DNA of 64,000 nt from Tridacna crocea (lineage: Eukaryota; Mollusca; Bivalvia; Cardiida; Cardiidae). The DNA is taken from contig OX031064.1 of NCBI GenBank assembly GCA_943736015.1, positions 29,635,361 through 29,699,360 of the forward strand, given 5' to 3'. The notes beneath the pieces are model-generated. The model was not told the origin of the DNA and did no database searches. It saw nothing but the letters and a program-made list of their open reading frames with translations. The position numbers and the translations under genes are program-made. Of the stretch, positions 43,546 to 54,489 are shown piece after piece (position 1 is the first letter of the stretch; every line of letters begins with the position of its first letter).

Positions 43546-43695
43546 GGACCGAGAAAGTGGTTTCGTTGAACACCTACGAAGTCTAATAAGCCTTTACCAT
43601 ACAGACGATTTTAACTCTTTACCAAACGACAAAATTTTAGACTTGTCCAAATTGAAAGTATTTGCAAACGACAAATCAAATGTGACTGAAAGGTA
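43546..43695. repeat. Second copy of the 41.6 kb segment
   Basis: AGGACCGAGAAAGTGGTTTC through CATACAGACGATTTTAACTC and TTTACCAAACGACAAAATTT. It matches 41575-41715 and stops inside the family A element, at GTGACTGAAAGG, before any hairpin. Confidence 0.8.
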
Positions 43696-43811
43696 AACAC
43701 TCCCTACAACTACATGTAGGTATAGAGAAATATTCCAGACCCTTTTGCCTGATTTGTACCTCTGTGTAAACTATGTATGTTGCATGATTTGTATGTAGAT
43801 GGCAATAAAAT

Positions 43812-44012
43812 ATGTTTAAACTAGAGGAATATTCTACAATCATTATACCCCCCCAAAACCAATGTTTTCTGGTGTATACTGGAATCAGCTTGTCTATCCG
43901 TGTTTCCGTCCGTGTGTCCCTCCGTGTGTCTGTCTGTGTACAATATACTAGTAATTGCCTGTTTCTGTCAAAGCGCTGCCTGGGTATTAAGTAACATTCA
44001 GTGACAGCTCTA
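43812..44012 (-). repeat. Interspersed repeat with GTCC/GTGT tract
   Basis: It is bracketed by GTTTAAACTAGAG and CTCTAGTTTAAAT, with a CTATCCGTGTTTCCGTCCGT core and CAGTGACAGCTCTAG end. It resembles the element at 52800-53120, which also ends in GATAGCTCTA. Possibly a non-autonomous repeat ending in CTAG; not assigned to a superfamily. Confidence 0.45.
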
Positions 44013-44019
44013 GTTTAAA

Positions 44020-45660
44020 TTCAGTTCTAATTTCAGAGACAATTCATATTTTTGGCTCAGACAGAAAGGTTGAACCAATCAGATGGCTTGACACTGATTT
44101 TTGAATCAGGACATTGCATCGAGAATGATCTTTGAGTACAGGCCTAGGTTCCGATCTCTGTATCCTTTGGCGTATCAAGAGTAGCTCCGACGGAGAATGG
44201 CCTGGTTATAAAATAAAAGTAAACTTCATTTTTACCGTGTAAAAATATGGCGATTCTTAGGACTTTAACGATATGTAAAAGCGCAGTTCGTAGAAATTGC
44301 AGACAATGGCAGGAAAAATAATTGAAACTAGAACAGATCCTACCATATCGAATTATCAGTTTGCTTACATCGATAATAGCAGACGATTAGCCGACTTTTC
44401 GACGCAAATCTCCGCAGTGACGGAATAGTGACGTAAACACCACGTGATAATTCAATGCGTTGTAACAAAATTTTCATTGACTGGTTTTTTCCCCATTTCA
44501 GGTTTGAAAACCTAAGTTTATCGTCATTGTAAACAGAAACGACGACACAGGCTGATCGTCGTTTATTCATTTACCATCAGTACAGGACGAGTTTACAACA
44601 TCGAAATAAGAAAACAGATTCAGAATAAGCAATCTTACTCTCCGATGACATAATATTGGAAGTGTAAACTTAGTGTACTTAGTCCTGTCTACTACATTAT
44701 AGCACTAATGAGATGAAATGTTATCACGTGACGTTCTCGAAGACATAGTTAGAATATACAAGAACGATCACGAAGACGAAGGTTGTCTCGATCAATGGCG
44801 TCCCTGAAATCGACGGGCTTCCCCATGCATTGTCGAGCACATAGGCCTATATCATGGCAACCAATGTAGTAATCGATAGGTTTTCTCCTATCTTATATTT
44901 GTGTATTGTGATGGGTCATCCGTTTTCGAGTTATAAACGGTGAAATTTACATACTTCTGACTAACAGGGGCTTTAAGAGTGAAGAGGGGTGGCGGGGGGG
45001 GGGGGAGACTCATTCTCTGTACTTTCATTACTTTGATTTTTCAAACCAGCCAATCTAACATGATTATACACAAGTCTTAAATAAGTACTTGTGTCGTTAA
45101 TTTGGTGCCTGAATAAAGTAGGATATAATTTTCTTCCTATATTTTGACTGTAAATAATATGGATTGGTGTATAATTTCGTTGTTTATTCAATGTTCAAAA
45201 CAAGGAATTGGGAAAATGATTGGAGAGCCAACTGTGAAATTCTAAACGCCGCCATTTATTGTTTTTGTATTTATAGACTTAACCAATCAACATACAATTT
45301 ATTTTTAGAAATACCACTAACTAGTACCTGTAACATGAAGACAAAAATACGAAAAGGAAAGACAATGATTTGTATTGATTGTCAAAGAAGTCATTACTGT
45401 ATGTAGTGACAAACATTGCTATAAATAGACAATGCGCAATGTTTTGTAAAAAGAGGTTTAATGCAACAGCAAAAAGTATGGCTGACCTGCGTAGAAACTT
45501 TTTGCTGTTAATCCATTTTTCTGTATGTAAAAAAAAAAATCTGACTCTATAGTTAGTCGATCGTTAGTTAGACAAAATAGATTTTGTTTGTATCTATGTG
45601 ATGTCTTGCTTGGTAAAATGCGTCACGGAAATGCACCAGTCCCCTTTTTGTCAGAGCACA
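44020..45660. other. No gene seen
   Basis: Mostly single-copy AT-rich DNA. A family F fragment (GCAAAAAGTATGGCTGACC, GAAACTTTTTGCTGTTAA) is at about 45471-45513. A G run near 44992-45003 and a short family B-like CCAATCAGATGG near 44075 were seen. Confidence 0.45.
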
Positions 45661-45669
45661 GCTCTTAAC

Positions 45670-45670
45670 C

Positions 45671-45721
<51 letters not shown>

Positions 45722-45762
45722 CAAATAGAGACAGACTAAGAAAGAAAGAAAGAAAGAAAGTG
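45670..45762. repeat. GA dinucleotide then GAAA tetranucleotide microsatellite
   Basis: An (AG)n tract spans about 45672-45719, followed by (GAAA)n at about 45738-45760. The Leu/Ser run in the minus-strand frame is derived from it. Confidence 0.95.
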
Positions 45763-45789
45763 GATGGAAGATAGAACTATGTAGACCAT

Positions 45790-46017
45790 TTAACCCTTTT
45801 CCAAACAAGCCCTGGTTTTTACGTTTCTGCAGTAAAAGTCTCTGAGAACACTGTGGGAAAAGGAGAAACTGCTCGTAACGAGCAATTTCTCCTTTTCCCA
45901 CAGTGTTTTCTACCCTTTTTGAGAACTTTCTGCAATTTTTTCCAAATTTAGAATTTGTCACCTTCGAACTCTTTCGGTTTGGAAGGGTCCAAAATTTGTT
46001 GTTTGGCAAAAGGTTAA
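45790..46017 (+). mobile_element. Family A palindromic MITE with private arm variant
   Basis: TTAACCCTTTTCCAAACAA at the left, TTTGGCAAAAGGTTAA at the right. The hairpin at 45848-45912 has the centre CTGCTCGTAACGAGC in place of ATGCTGGTAACCAGC, with the change present on both sides, and the ACACTG/CAGTGT outer pair. Confidence 0.9.
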
Positions 46018-46019
46018 GA

Positions 46020-46370
46020 CCTACGACAGTACAGAGATAGTGCAGGAGTAATCCTTGAGTATGTTATCTCGTAGGCTTCCAGTATTTATGATTCCACAGG
46101 GAGACTACGCACGACAGAATTGAGTGTAAATAATATCTTATTGGGATAGAATGTTTCCATTTGAGTAGCTGATTTTAAGACTTATCTTCCATTACATATC
46201 TCTGGTTTTTTTTTATCAAGCTGAATCTAGGATATATTGCTAAATATTTTCGAATCTTAAAGAAGATTTAGTCTACTGTTTTAAACGGTATGACAGCATT
46301 TTCACACCGTGTCACATAACACAGTACGTCTGTCAATACCTTATTCATAAAATCCTATGCAGGCCATCGT
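46020..46370. other. No gene seen
   Basis: AT-rich spacer between two family A copies. No repeat or exon recognised. Confidence 0.45.
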
Positions 46371-46373
46371 CGT

Positions 46374-46573
46374 TTAATCCGTTACCAGACAATAAAAATT
46401 TAGGCCTATCCTAATTGAAAGCATTTGCAGAGGACAGTTCCAAAGTGGCTCAAATGGTGCAATTTTGCTTTGAAATGATAGAAAACTTTGTGGAAAAAGG
46501 AATACCCACAATGCTTTCCATAGGCTTCTTTCTAAGGGTCGTCAAAAGACGTGATTATGTGGAAAAGATTTAT
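46374..46573 (-). mobile_element. Family A MITE with deleted hairpin centre
   Basis: TTAATCCGTTACCAGACAA, then CATTTGCAGAGGACAG. The hairpin is cut to AAACTTTGTGGAAAAAGG, then CCCACAATGC with no loop. The right end is GATTATGTGGAAAAGATTTA. Confidence 0.78.
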
Positions 46574-46619
46574 AAAAAAATAACAAAAAATAGGGCCATC
46601 TTATTCCTCTGGTTAAATA

Positions 46620-47335
46620 AATAAATAAAAAAAAACTCCGGTAACACATGTAGTTCTTTTTTGATCCCGTGGTGGCCCGTACACTTATTCATATACACGC
46701 TGTCTGATCAAAATTCTATGCCTCCACTTGTTTAGGCAAGCCTCTGAGATCAAAAGTCTTCCCAAGTCTCGATGGACTGTTTCTTCAGCTGTGGACAAAG
46801 GCGGTACTTTTATTTTTGGCACTGGGAGAGTTACAGCCCTTGCATTATCTCCCGCTAGATGGCATTCAACAAATACGCATTTAATCTAATTTTGGCATGT
46901 TGGGTACAGAAGGGGACTAACTTTTCAAAACAAGAACCCTTACTTTGAATTTTAAAATGAAATAAACGTTTATTTAATAAAATGCTACTTGGTGCGATTC
47001 ATTCAGCTATAACTTGGTGCGATTCATTCAGCTGTAATCGGCTCGCATGTAACCTATGCATCGACCATTGATTAACAGCTTTTATACGCTTAGGTAATAG
47101 GCTAATAACTTCGGTATAAGTTTTCCTAGGTTTAGGGGGTGAGTAATGCGCCAAAGCAGACAGGTCGAATCTTCGAAGAATATGGCATGCGCAGACCACG
47201 ACAAACCTTCTTCAATGCGGAGCGAGCATGCTATCACCAAATATAGAATCTGTCCTAGTCCACAAAATTTGGGCTCGGACAAAGAATCCCGTGAAATACT
47301 GACTAGACTTCTTGCGTCCACCAACAGTTTTTTAG
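46620..47335. other. No gene seen
   Basis: A moderately GC-rich stretch where two short open frames on opposite strands overlap (47082-47346). A 17 bp direct repeat, GGTGCGATTCATTCAGCT, occurs at about 46990 and 47014. No domain is recognised. Confidence 0.45.
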
Positions 47336-47339
47336 ATCT

Positions 47340-47412
47340 TTCTTGATCTTATTCTGAAACATTTTCTAAATTTGAAAGTAACATATCTTCTCGTTGGCTG
47401 AATCATTTTTTC
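47340..47412. repeat. Family B half
   Basis: GATCTTATTCTGAAACATTT, AATTTGAAAGTAACATATC and GTTGGCTGAATCATTTTT. The partner arm is absent. Confidence 0.5.
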
Positions 47413-47669
47413 CCTTTTCCAGAAAAATACTGGGAGTAGAAAATTGTATTTTCAACGAAAGATTGAATTGAAAATTGAGAACCAAAAAACACACAGACTG
47501 TTTATCACCACATAAAAAATACCACACTCGAGAAAACTTTTCCCCAATAAAACATTTCTAGGAACGTTCAAGACCTTTTTTCAAAGAGATCCTTAAACTG
47601 GATAAAAGACGAAATCAAAAGTGCCACTTCATTAGAAAAAGAAAATGTAATTTTTTTCGTGGTGTTCAT

Positions 47670-48668
47670 ATGTTGTTTCTATAATTGGTATTGATATTTT
47701 GCTTTCATAACTGGTGTACATATTGCTACAATGTATGTCATAGTCAGCCCCTGGGCAATGACAGTGTATAGTTGATATGTTGATTCTATAATTGGTATTA
47801 ATTTGTTGCTATTACTGCATAATTGGTGTACACATTGCTACAACGTATGTCACAATCAGCCCCTAGGCTATGACAGTGTATAACTGATATGTTCTTTCTA
47901 TAATTGGTACTGATTTGTTGCTATTATAATTGGTGTACATATCTGGTCTGTTCATATCGCTACAATGTATGTTATAGTCAGTCCCTGGGATATGACAGTG
48001 TAAAGTTAATATGTTGATTCTGTAATTAGTATTGATTTGTTCCTGTTACTGCATAATTGGTGTACACGTTGCTACAATGTATGTCACAATCAGCCCCTAG
48101 GCTATGACAGTGTATAACTGATATGTTCTTTCTATAATTGGTACTGATTTGTTGCTATTATAATTGGTGTACATATCTGGTCTGTTCATATCGCTACAAT
48201 GTATGTTATAGTCAGTCCCTGGGCTATGACAGTGTAAAGTTGATATGTTGATTCTGTAATTGATATTGATTTGTTCCTGTTACTGCATAATTGGTGTACA
48301 CATTGCTACAATGTATGTCACAATCAACCCATGGGCTATAACAGTGTATAACTGATATGTTGTTTCTAAAATTGGTACTGATTTGCTGCTATTATAATTG
48401 GTGTACATATCGCTACAATGTATGTCATAGTCAGCCCCTGGGCTATGACTGTGTATAACTGATATATTGTTTCTATAGTTAGCATTGATATGTTGCTATC
48501 ATGATTAGTGTACATATTGCTACATGTATGTCAAAATCAGCCCCTGATATAAACAATGTATGATTGATATGTTGTTTCTATAATTGGTATTGATATGTTG
48601 CTATTACTATAGGTATACATATTGCTACAATGTATGTCACAGGCAGCCCCTGGGCTTTAACAGTGTCA
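47670..48668. repeat. Nine-unit satellite with alternating 112/122 bp units
   Basis: The core GCTACAATGTATGTCA occurs at 47725, 47837, 47959, 48071, 48193, 48305, 48412, 48519 and 48624. Spacings are 112, 122, 112, 122, 112, 107, 107 and 105. Units with CACAATCAGCCCCTAGG alternate with units with TATAGTCAGTCCCTGGG, so two monomers form a higher-order unit of about 234 bp. Confidence 0.93.
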
Positions 48669-48780
48669 TTCTGAAAAATCTGCATAATTACAGTGAATGA
48701 AAATTTGCGGCCGATCATAAGATCGAAATATTATTATTTCAAATTAAAAAAAAAATCGAACAATATACAGGCCATGTATA

Positions 48781-48832
48781 AGAATTCATGGTTTGCGCAA
48801 TCTGATCTTGAATTATATTGTTCCCAAAAGAG
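48781..48832. repeat. Family E half core
   Basis: GTTTGCGCAATCTGATCTTG and ATATTGTTCCCAAAAG. Only one arm remains. Confidence 0.45.
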
Positions 48833-49034
48833 AGATTAGTATAAGTTGTATGAACTTTCTTTTCTCAATCGATGTAAAATAAATATGTTTAAACTAAAAG
48901 ATTCCGGGTGGAGTAAACCCGAGATCAAACTGCTTATTCTTTGCAGTTCGATCGTGACCTTTATGGTCCACAAAAGGGGCAAAAAATACCCCTCGAATAA
49001 AACAACAATCTGCACGAACACTTTTATTTTTTTT

Positions 49035-49160
49035 TAACCCTAGGCTGCTAATAGCGACCCACAGACCTTTTGCGGACACAGTAGATCAAGATCAGACTGA
49101 TCGTGCAGTCTGATCTTGGATCTACACTGCCCGTTAAGGAGATACCTTTCGTTCGAAAGT
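49035..49160. mobile_element. Family E palindromic element
   Basis: TTAACCCTAGGCTGCTAATA, then GACCTTTTGCGGACACAG lead into the palindrome AGATCAAGATCAGACTGATC, then GTGCAGTCTGATCTTGGATC, and CTGCCCGTTAAGGAG. Best-preserved left end of the family. Confidence 0.8.
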
Positions 49161-49164
49161 GCCT

Positions 49165-49255
49165 TTCAAACAGCAATATCGTCGGTTTACTTAAAAAAAC
49201 TTGTATCAAGCTGTAGTTACGAGGTTTTTGAAGTAAACCAACGATTATTTTGTTT
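49165..49255. repeat. Hairpin G, copy 1
   Basis: CAATATCGTCGGTTTACTTA at the left and GAAGTAAACCAACGATTAT at the right, with CAAGCTGTAGTTACGAGG inside. The same sequence makes the hairpin at 62504-62584. Confidence 0.75.
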
Positions 49256-49288
49256 TTTACTATCGGCTTGAAAGTTCAATTCTTTTAC

Positions 49289-49531
49289 TTAACTCTTTAC
49301 CAAACAATCCCTGGTTTTTATGACCCTGAGATAGAAGCATTCAAAAAAAAAAAATGTGGGAGAAACATGTGGGGAAAAGGAAAAAATGCTGGTTACTAGC
49401 ATTTTCTCCGTTTCTCACCATGTTTTCTACCCTCTGGAATAAAATTTCAATTTTTGAGTTAGGTTTACACCGCCTGTAAGTGCTTTCAATTTGGACCGGT
49501 CTAAAATTTTGTAGCTTGGTAAAAAGGCTAA
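49289..49531 (+). mobile_element. Family A MITE
   Basis: TTAACTCTTTACCAAACAA at the left, AGCTTGGTAAAAAGGCTAA at the right. The left arm contains a short insertion or duplication (TGTGGGAGAAACATGTGGGG). Confidence 0.82.
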
Positions 49532-49559
49532 GAGTTACGTGAAAAATTTAGTGAAGGGT

Positions 49560-49830
49560 GTAAGAAAATTTCTGGAAAATTTAGCATACCTTCCATTAAA
49601 ACGGATCCTTGGAGTTTCGCCCCGCCGTGTCAAGATCGAGACGTTGTCGCTGTTCCCCGAATAATGGATGGACGAAGCGCACGCGGGTAACCAGTAATCA
49701 TAGACAAGAAATAATTACTCGAGTACATCCATCATGGGGCGCTTGACATGCATTCGTGAAGACGTCGGGTAAGCTCTTTGCGCTCAATTCTCACTTAAAA
49801 TGGAACTTTTCCAGCAGAAATTTTTGGACA
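49560..49830. promoter_or_regulatory. Single-copy block, possible regulatory DNA
   Basis: GC-richer than its surroundings, with no repeat-family match. It holds CAGTAATCATAGACAAG, AAATAATTACTCGAG and GCGCTTGACATGCATTCG. No exon is evident. Confidence 0.3.
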
Positions 49831-50145
49831 AAGAATTAAATAATATGTTTGTAGCTTATATTTCATACTAAGATATTAAATATTTATTTTTATTTATATC
49901 ATGGTTAGAAAATATATGTATTTTTCACCTATGGTATTACTCATGGACTACTTTTTGCTATCATGGTATTCATACATTGTGTTTGGGACACAATTAAGTA
50001 CACTTCTTCCAGCGCAAAAATACGTCACATATCGGATTTCATTGGAGGAAAAAACTGCGAATATGTATCATTTACATGCGATTGACGCGTTTAATTCTTT
50101 AGGAACTAAATTTCTTTAGCCTGTCCTGCTGTTCTGGCGAAATCT
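49830..50145. other. No gene seen
   Basis: AT-rich. A 72-residue open frame with hydrophobic and aromatic content occurs at 49901-50119, but nothing identifies it. Confidence 0.4.
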
Positions 50146-50146
50146 T

Positions 50147-50222
50147 AGACTTTTAAGGACAGCATAGATCAAGACCAGACTGCACAGAACGTGCAGCCTG
50201 ATCTTGGATCTATATTGTTGTA
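50147..50222. repeat. Family E core palindrome
   Basis: TAGATCAAGACCAGACTGCA, then GTGCAGCCTGATCTTGGATC. The arms carry the compensating pair ACCAG/AGCCTG rather than ATCAG/AGTCTG only partly. Confidence 0.7.
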
Positions 50223-50714
50223 CAAGTACTAATTTTTAACATACTCATTCTTTTCCAGGATTGATAAACTGGCCAATTTGGTGGACTAGAATTCGTGTTA
50301 GTGTAACTGCGATATAACTACCTTACCGACTGAAAGATCGATCAAATGACTCGCCAACTGAATTGTGAGACTTTCCAAAAAGACTTTTCCTGTTTTATCA
50401 TTTAAACAACTGACAAACATGTGCAACATTCCAAATATCGCTTGATCTATTTGTCAATTTTTCGATTTCGTTATAGGTTGTTGATTTTTTTTTATTCAAG
50501 GTGAAATCGATAGCCACAATGGAGCCAAAGTCTATGGACAATGGCCTCACGGAACCAAACGAATGAAAAAGATAAAAGGCTATACGTTAAGTGCTAGTGA
50601 AACCCAGGAAAACCCATAAATACTGGACAGGTAGCCGTGTCCTAAATTAGTCTTTGCATTGAAAGTGGCTTTAAATCTTTCGTTATTTTTGGTGACACTA
50701 GAAGCTTGCATCAT

Positions 50715-50912
50715 GGGTCCGTACTCGCCAACCATTCTTAAGAACATCCTTATACTTATTCTTCAGAATTTTGTCAATCTGAAAGTAACAGAACTTCTGA
50801 TTGGCTAAACCAATTGGTTTAGCCAATCAGAAGTTCTGTTACTTTCACAGTCAGAAAATCTTGAAGAATCAGACAAAGAACGTTCTAAACAATGGTTGGT
50901 GAATACGATCTC
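50715..50912. mobile_element. Family B palindromic MITE
   Basis: GGGTCCGTACTCGCCAACC at the left and GGTTGGTGAATACGATC at the right. The core AACTTCTGATTGGCTAAACC, then GGTTTAGCCAATCAGAAGTT, is perfect. Confidence 0.9.
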
Positions 50913-50914
50913 TA

Positions 50915-51610
50915 ATCCATACTGTCCTCTACTTTATTTTAGATGAAGGCGAAACTGTCCCTTCATCTTGCAGTGGAATTATATTCATAGCAAATAAAAA
51001 GTGTGATTCATTTACTTAGTAGTGATAGAGTTAAAAATAGTGCATGTACCACTCAAGCTTACGAATAGGAAGACTTGGTTGGTGAATATCAAGAAACGTG
51101 TGTGGATTTACTTTTCACTGTGGAACTTGTACAGTCTGTGGAAAGGAATATTAAACTGGTTCCTGTCGTACATATGAAATATATACATAATGATACGCTT
51201 ATCTGTGTCAGGAGAGCTAACAGATCGGAGGAAATGTCTGTAGCACTTCCGGCTTAGCACACGAACTATAGAAGGCGAATCCAGGATTGCCAGTCCGCTG
51301 GTAAAACACAGGCGGCGAGTTCATTTTTTTTCAGCCAAAAGTCTCGTAGAGGCTGAGAAAATGTCACTATGAAAAGGAAAATTATTCAGTTCCTCTTACC
51401 AAGAAACATTGCATAATTTGGAGAGCAGACTATGAAGAAATACTGAAGGTAGTGCCAGAGCTTAAAACTCTGGGTATGCATTAATGTTGTGTACAATTTC
51501 CTCTGTTTCAAGTCAAGAGATGCAACGACCTTGAAATCGAACTCAGTCAGGTATGTGCTAGTGCATGCCTGGAACCGAATGTCATTATGAAAAGGATAGC
51601 TATTTTCCTC
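50915..51610. other. No gene seen
   Basis: Contains two short open frames (51075-51257 plus, 51386-51622 minus) without recognisable domain or splice context. Confidence 0.45.
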
Positions 51611-51616
51611 TAAAGT

Positions 51617-51914
51617 TAACAAAATTTTGCACTTGTCCGAATTTATAGCACTTGCAAAAGCTTACAAATTATATTTTGATGTTGGGAGAGTGGAAAACCT
51701 TGTGTGATTGTGCAGCAACTTTGGGTCAGATTTTCATCACCCGATCAAAAGTTTTAATGACACCAAGAAAACCTAATAACAACAAAAGAAACTGTCGTTA
51801 AACCGACAATATTTTCTACCGATTCAAGAACGAAAAATTATATTTGAGCTAGATTTAAGTTAACGTCTGCATATACTTTGAATTTTGACAAATCTCATAT
51901 TTTGTCGTTTGGTA
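51617..51914. mobile_element. Family A relic with foreign centre
   Basis: The left half TTAACAAAATTTTGCACTTG and the right half GTTAACGTCTGCATATAC through ATTTTGTCGTTTGGTAC are present. About 120 bp of unrelated sequence replaces the hairpin. Confidence 0.55.
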
Positions 51915-51942
51915 CCCAAATTTTTTATCTGTTTGCTCTACT

Positions 51943-52172
51943 TTAACTTTGTACCAAACGATAAAATTTTGGGTAAGTCCAAATGCAAAGTATTTGCAGA
52001 TGACAAATTAAGGTGGCTCAAATGAGGAAAGTATTTCTTAATAAGGTAGAAAAATGCAGGAAAAGGGGAAAATGCAGTTAACAAGCATTTTGTCCTATTC
52101 AGACAATGTTTTCAAAAGTCCTCTTCTTCTTTAGTTTCGTAAATAAGTCGAGACTGTTTGGTAAGGGGTTAA
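51943..52172 (-). mobile_element. Family A palindromic MITE
   Basis: TTAACTTTGTACCAAACGAT at the left, TTTGGTAAGGGGTTAA at the right. The hairpin is imperfect (GAAAATGCAGTTAAC, AAGCATTTTGTCC). Confidence 0.82.
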
Positions 52173-52174
52173 CA

Positions 52175-52645
52175 CTGGTATTATTTTGTTGTACAAGGAT
52201 TATTTAATTTACAATCGACTTAACACAAGGTCTTTATTTTAATCAACCTCTTTCACGATGAAAATGAAGTAATTCTCTGAGCAATAATTGAATTTTAAAT
52301 TCCAAATTTCATGACTTAGAATGATAAAAGAAAAGTCACGTGTCTTGACGTCGTAATCGAAACGTTAGTGCGCGTGCGCGTTCCATCGACAGAGAGCCAC
52401 GCTTACTTTAAGAGATTTACTGACTTTGCGTTGTGTTTGAGCTATTATAGATTTGAAATTTATTTTAATTAAATCGACAAGAAATAGTTGATTAACGATA
52501 ATAACTTAATTCTTAATGTAACATTAATTGTTGTAAATTGTGCCTTATTTTCTTCCAATAATTTGTTCCAAAGACTTCACATTTCTTTGTTACCGGAACC
52601 TAAAAGACGTGCCATTGTTGAAAAAAGAATTTTTTTGGGGGACCA
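52175..52645. other. No gene seen
   Basis: Includes AAAAGTCACGTGTCTTGACG and GCGCGTGCGCGTTCC near 52335-52385, a small GC-rich spot. No exon is evident. Confidence 0.4.
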
Positions 52646-52647
52646 AT

Positions 52648-52799
52648 TAGTTGTTAACCTATAGGCTCCTAAACGCAACTCACCGACCTTTTGCAGACGG
52701 CGTAGACCAACATCAGTTTTTGAGTTTCATTTATATTGTCGTGTGCAAGTACTTTCAGTTTGTACCAGTCAAAAATTTTGTCGGTTGGCAAAGAGTTAA
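52648..52799 (+). mobile_element. Chimera of family E left end and family A right end
   Basis: TTAACCTATAGGCTCCTAAA through TTTTGCAGACGGCGTAGACC is family E up to its palindrome. From TCAGTTTTTGAGTTTCATTT to TCGGTTGGCAAAGAGTTAA it is the right half of family A. Both outer ends are TTAA. Confidence 0.75.
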
Positions 52800-52805
52800 C
52801 TTTTT

Positions 52806-53125
52806 ATATCCCCCACAACGTAGTGGAGGGGGTATACCTGAATCACCATGGTTGTCCTTCTGTCCGTCCGTCCGTCCTTCTGTCCGTCTGTCCATCTGTC
52901 TGTCCGTAGACATAAATTTGTCCGGAGCAATACTCCAACAGTTTTTCCTATAAATATGAAGTTGTGCATGTGCAATTTCCATGACCCTGCTGCGATTTGT
53001 TACGAAATTATCTCCCCATGAACTTTTTTCAACTCTTACTTTTGTACTAAACCATTCTGTAGTCCGTGACAAAGACCTGTTTTTGTGACAAGGAGCTGGT
53101 GGGGGTATAATCACGTTTAGTGATA
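52806..53125 (-). repeat. Interspersed repeat with GTCC microsatellite
   Basis: TATCCCCCACAACGTAGTGG, then AGGGGGTATACCTGAATC, a GTCCGTCCGTCC tract at 52862-52910, and GGTATAATCACGTTTAGTGA, then TAGCTCTA at the end. Its layout is like an interspersed repeat I associate with bivalve genomes; that link is from memory. The 119-residue minus-strand frame here is repeat-derived. Confidence 0.6.
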
Positions 53126-53344
53126 GCTCTACCTCTTACTGAAAGTAACAGGAGTCGTCAAGTACAAGTAACATGTGGTTGAAATGATGGACCTTTCATT
53201 TGAAATGGAAGTTATGTGGTGGTAAAAGAAGTAGGCCCTATTGTTCGCCTTTTCAAAAAAAGTTTCAAAACACTCCTTCCTTGCGGTTGTAAAGCGCCCG
53301 ATCTGCTGATCGGGTAGTGAAGGGTTGGCCCTTTTCCTGACCCT

Positions 53345-53535
53345 CCGTTGATTGGCTACCCCGAAGAAAAGTCTTTTGAAAACAATATCTGCAAAAAGAA
53401 AAAAAAATAATGCTGGTAACCAAGACCTTTGTATAGACACATTTGATAATTTGAGCTGCATTTATTTTGTAGCCCGCAAAATCTTTCAGTTTGGAAAGAG
53501 ATTCTTTTTTCCCGATTTGTGTAAGGGTTCACCCT
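53345..53535 (+). mobile_element. Family A relic
   Basis: AAGTCTTTTGAAAACAATAT, ATAATGCTGGTAACCAAG and TTATTTTGTAGCCCGCAAAA, then CTTTCAGTTTGG. The right arm of the hairpin is missing. Confidence 0.55.
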
Positions 53536-53743
53536 TAACCTGCTAATCAGGTTAGACAAAGCTTCCAAGCCATTAGTTTCAAACGAAATATCGGTATCTC
53601 AACGTTAGTTTTTCGAAAGAAAAATATCTCCTGATCGGACTGTGCAGATCAAAGATCAGACTGCACCGTCTGTGCAGTCTGATCTTGATCTACACTGTCC
53701 GAGAAAGCTCTCTGGGTCGCACTGAGTGGCCTTAAGGGTTAAA
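53534..53743. mobile_element. Family E element, nearly complete
   Basis: TTAACCTGCTAATCAGG at the left and GTGGCCTTAAGGGTTAA at the right. Palindrome: CAGATCAAAGATCAGACTGC, then GCAGTCTGATCTTGATCTAC. The left flank ATATCTCCTGATCGGACTG is the family's pre-palindrome sequence. Confidence 0.78.
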
Positions 53744-53892
53744 ACAACTCACACACGTAACTAACACGGCGCATGATCGATATCGTAGTTCGGAAATACC
53801 CAGATGTGCATGTACATATTTCAAGGATAGACAAAAACACTGCAGGTATATAATCTTATCTTATTGTGTTGTTTATGATTTGATCTCAGTCT

Positions 53893-53975
53893 TAGACTAC
53901 GGACACCTTAGATCAAGATCAGACTGCACTTAACATGCCTTGGCCTTGGATCTGCATTGTCTGATACCTTGTGCT
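53893..53975. repeat. Family E core palindrome
   Basis: TAGATCAAGATCAGACTGCA, then GCCTTGGCCTTGGATCTGC. The right arm is altered. Confidence 0.65.
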
Positions 53976-54109
53976 TTTACTATTACAGCTTTTTGTACGG
54001 CTTTTACAGTTCTTTTTAATCGCAACGTTTCGGTCTGTTATTGGCTGAAAAAAATTCTCTTTTTGGCTCGGCTGTTTTCGAAGAACACGTCGGTGCATTG
54101 TTGTAGTCC

Positions 54110-54284
54110 AGGGCTCGTATTCACCAACCATTCTTAAGAGGATTCTTTGTCTTGTTCTTCAAGATTTTCTAACTGTGAAAGTAATAGAACTTCTGATTGG
54201 CTAAACCAAATGGTTAAGCCTATCAAAAGTTCTGTTACTTTCACACTGACAAAATTCTGAAGAATGGTTGGTGAATACAGACCA
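54110..54284. mobile_element. Family B palindromic MITE
   Basis: AGGGCTCGTATTCACCAACC at the left and GGTTGGTGAATACAGACC at the right. Core: AGAACTTCTGATTGGCTAAA, then GGTTAAGCCTATCAAAAGTT with three mismatches. Confidence 0.88.
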
Positions 54285-54489
54285 GTGTGTCGTCGGCATC
54301 GTAGTCAGTGCCGTCTGCGGGGTGCAAAACGTTTTATATTTTGTTATATCTCTGTTACTATTCAAAGCATTTACTTCAAACTTAAATGAGTTGTTGACTG
54401 TCAAAAAGGGGAACCCTTACAACAAGGGCAGATAACCATCTAAATATTCTGACACAGTTATGCCCCTTTTTGGACTTTGAATTCTTACT

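Noticed and set aside
53129..53461. 110-residue minus frame
   Set aside because: It overlaps a family A relic and adjacent non-coding DNA, with no domain or splice signal.
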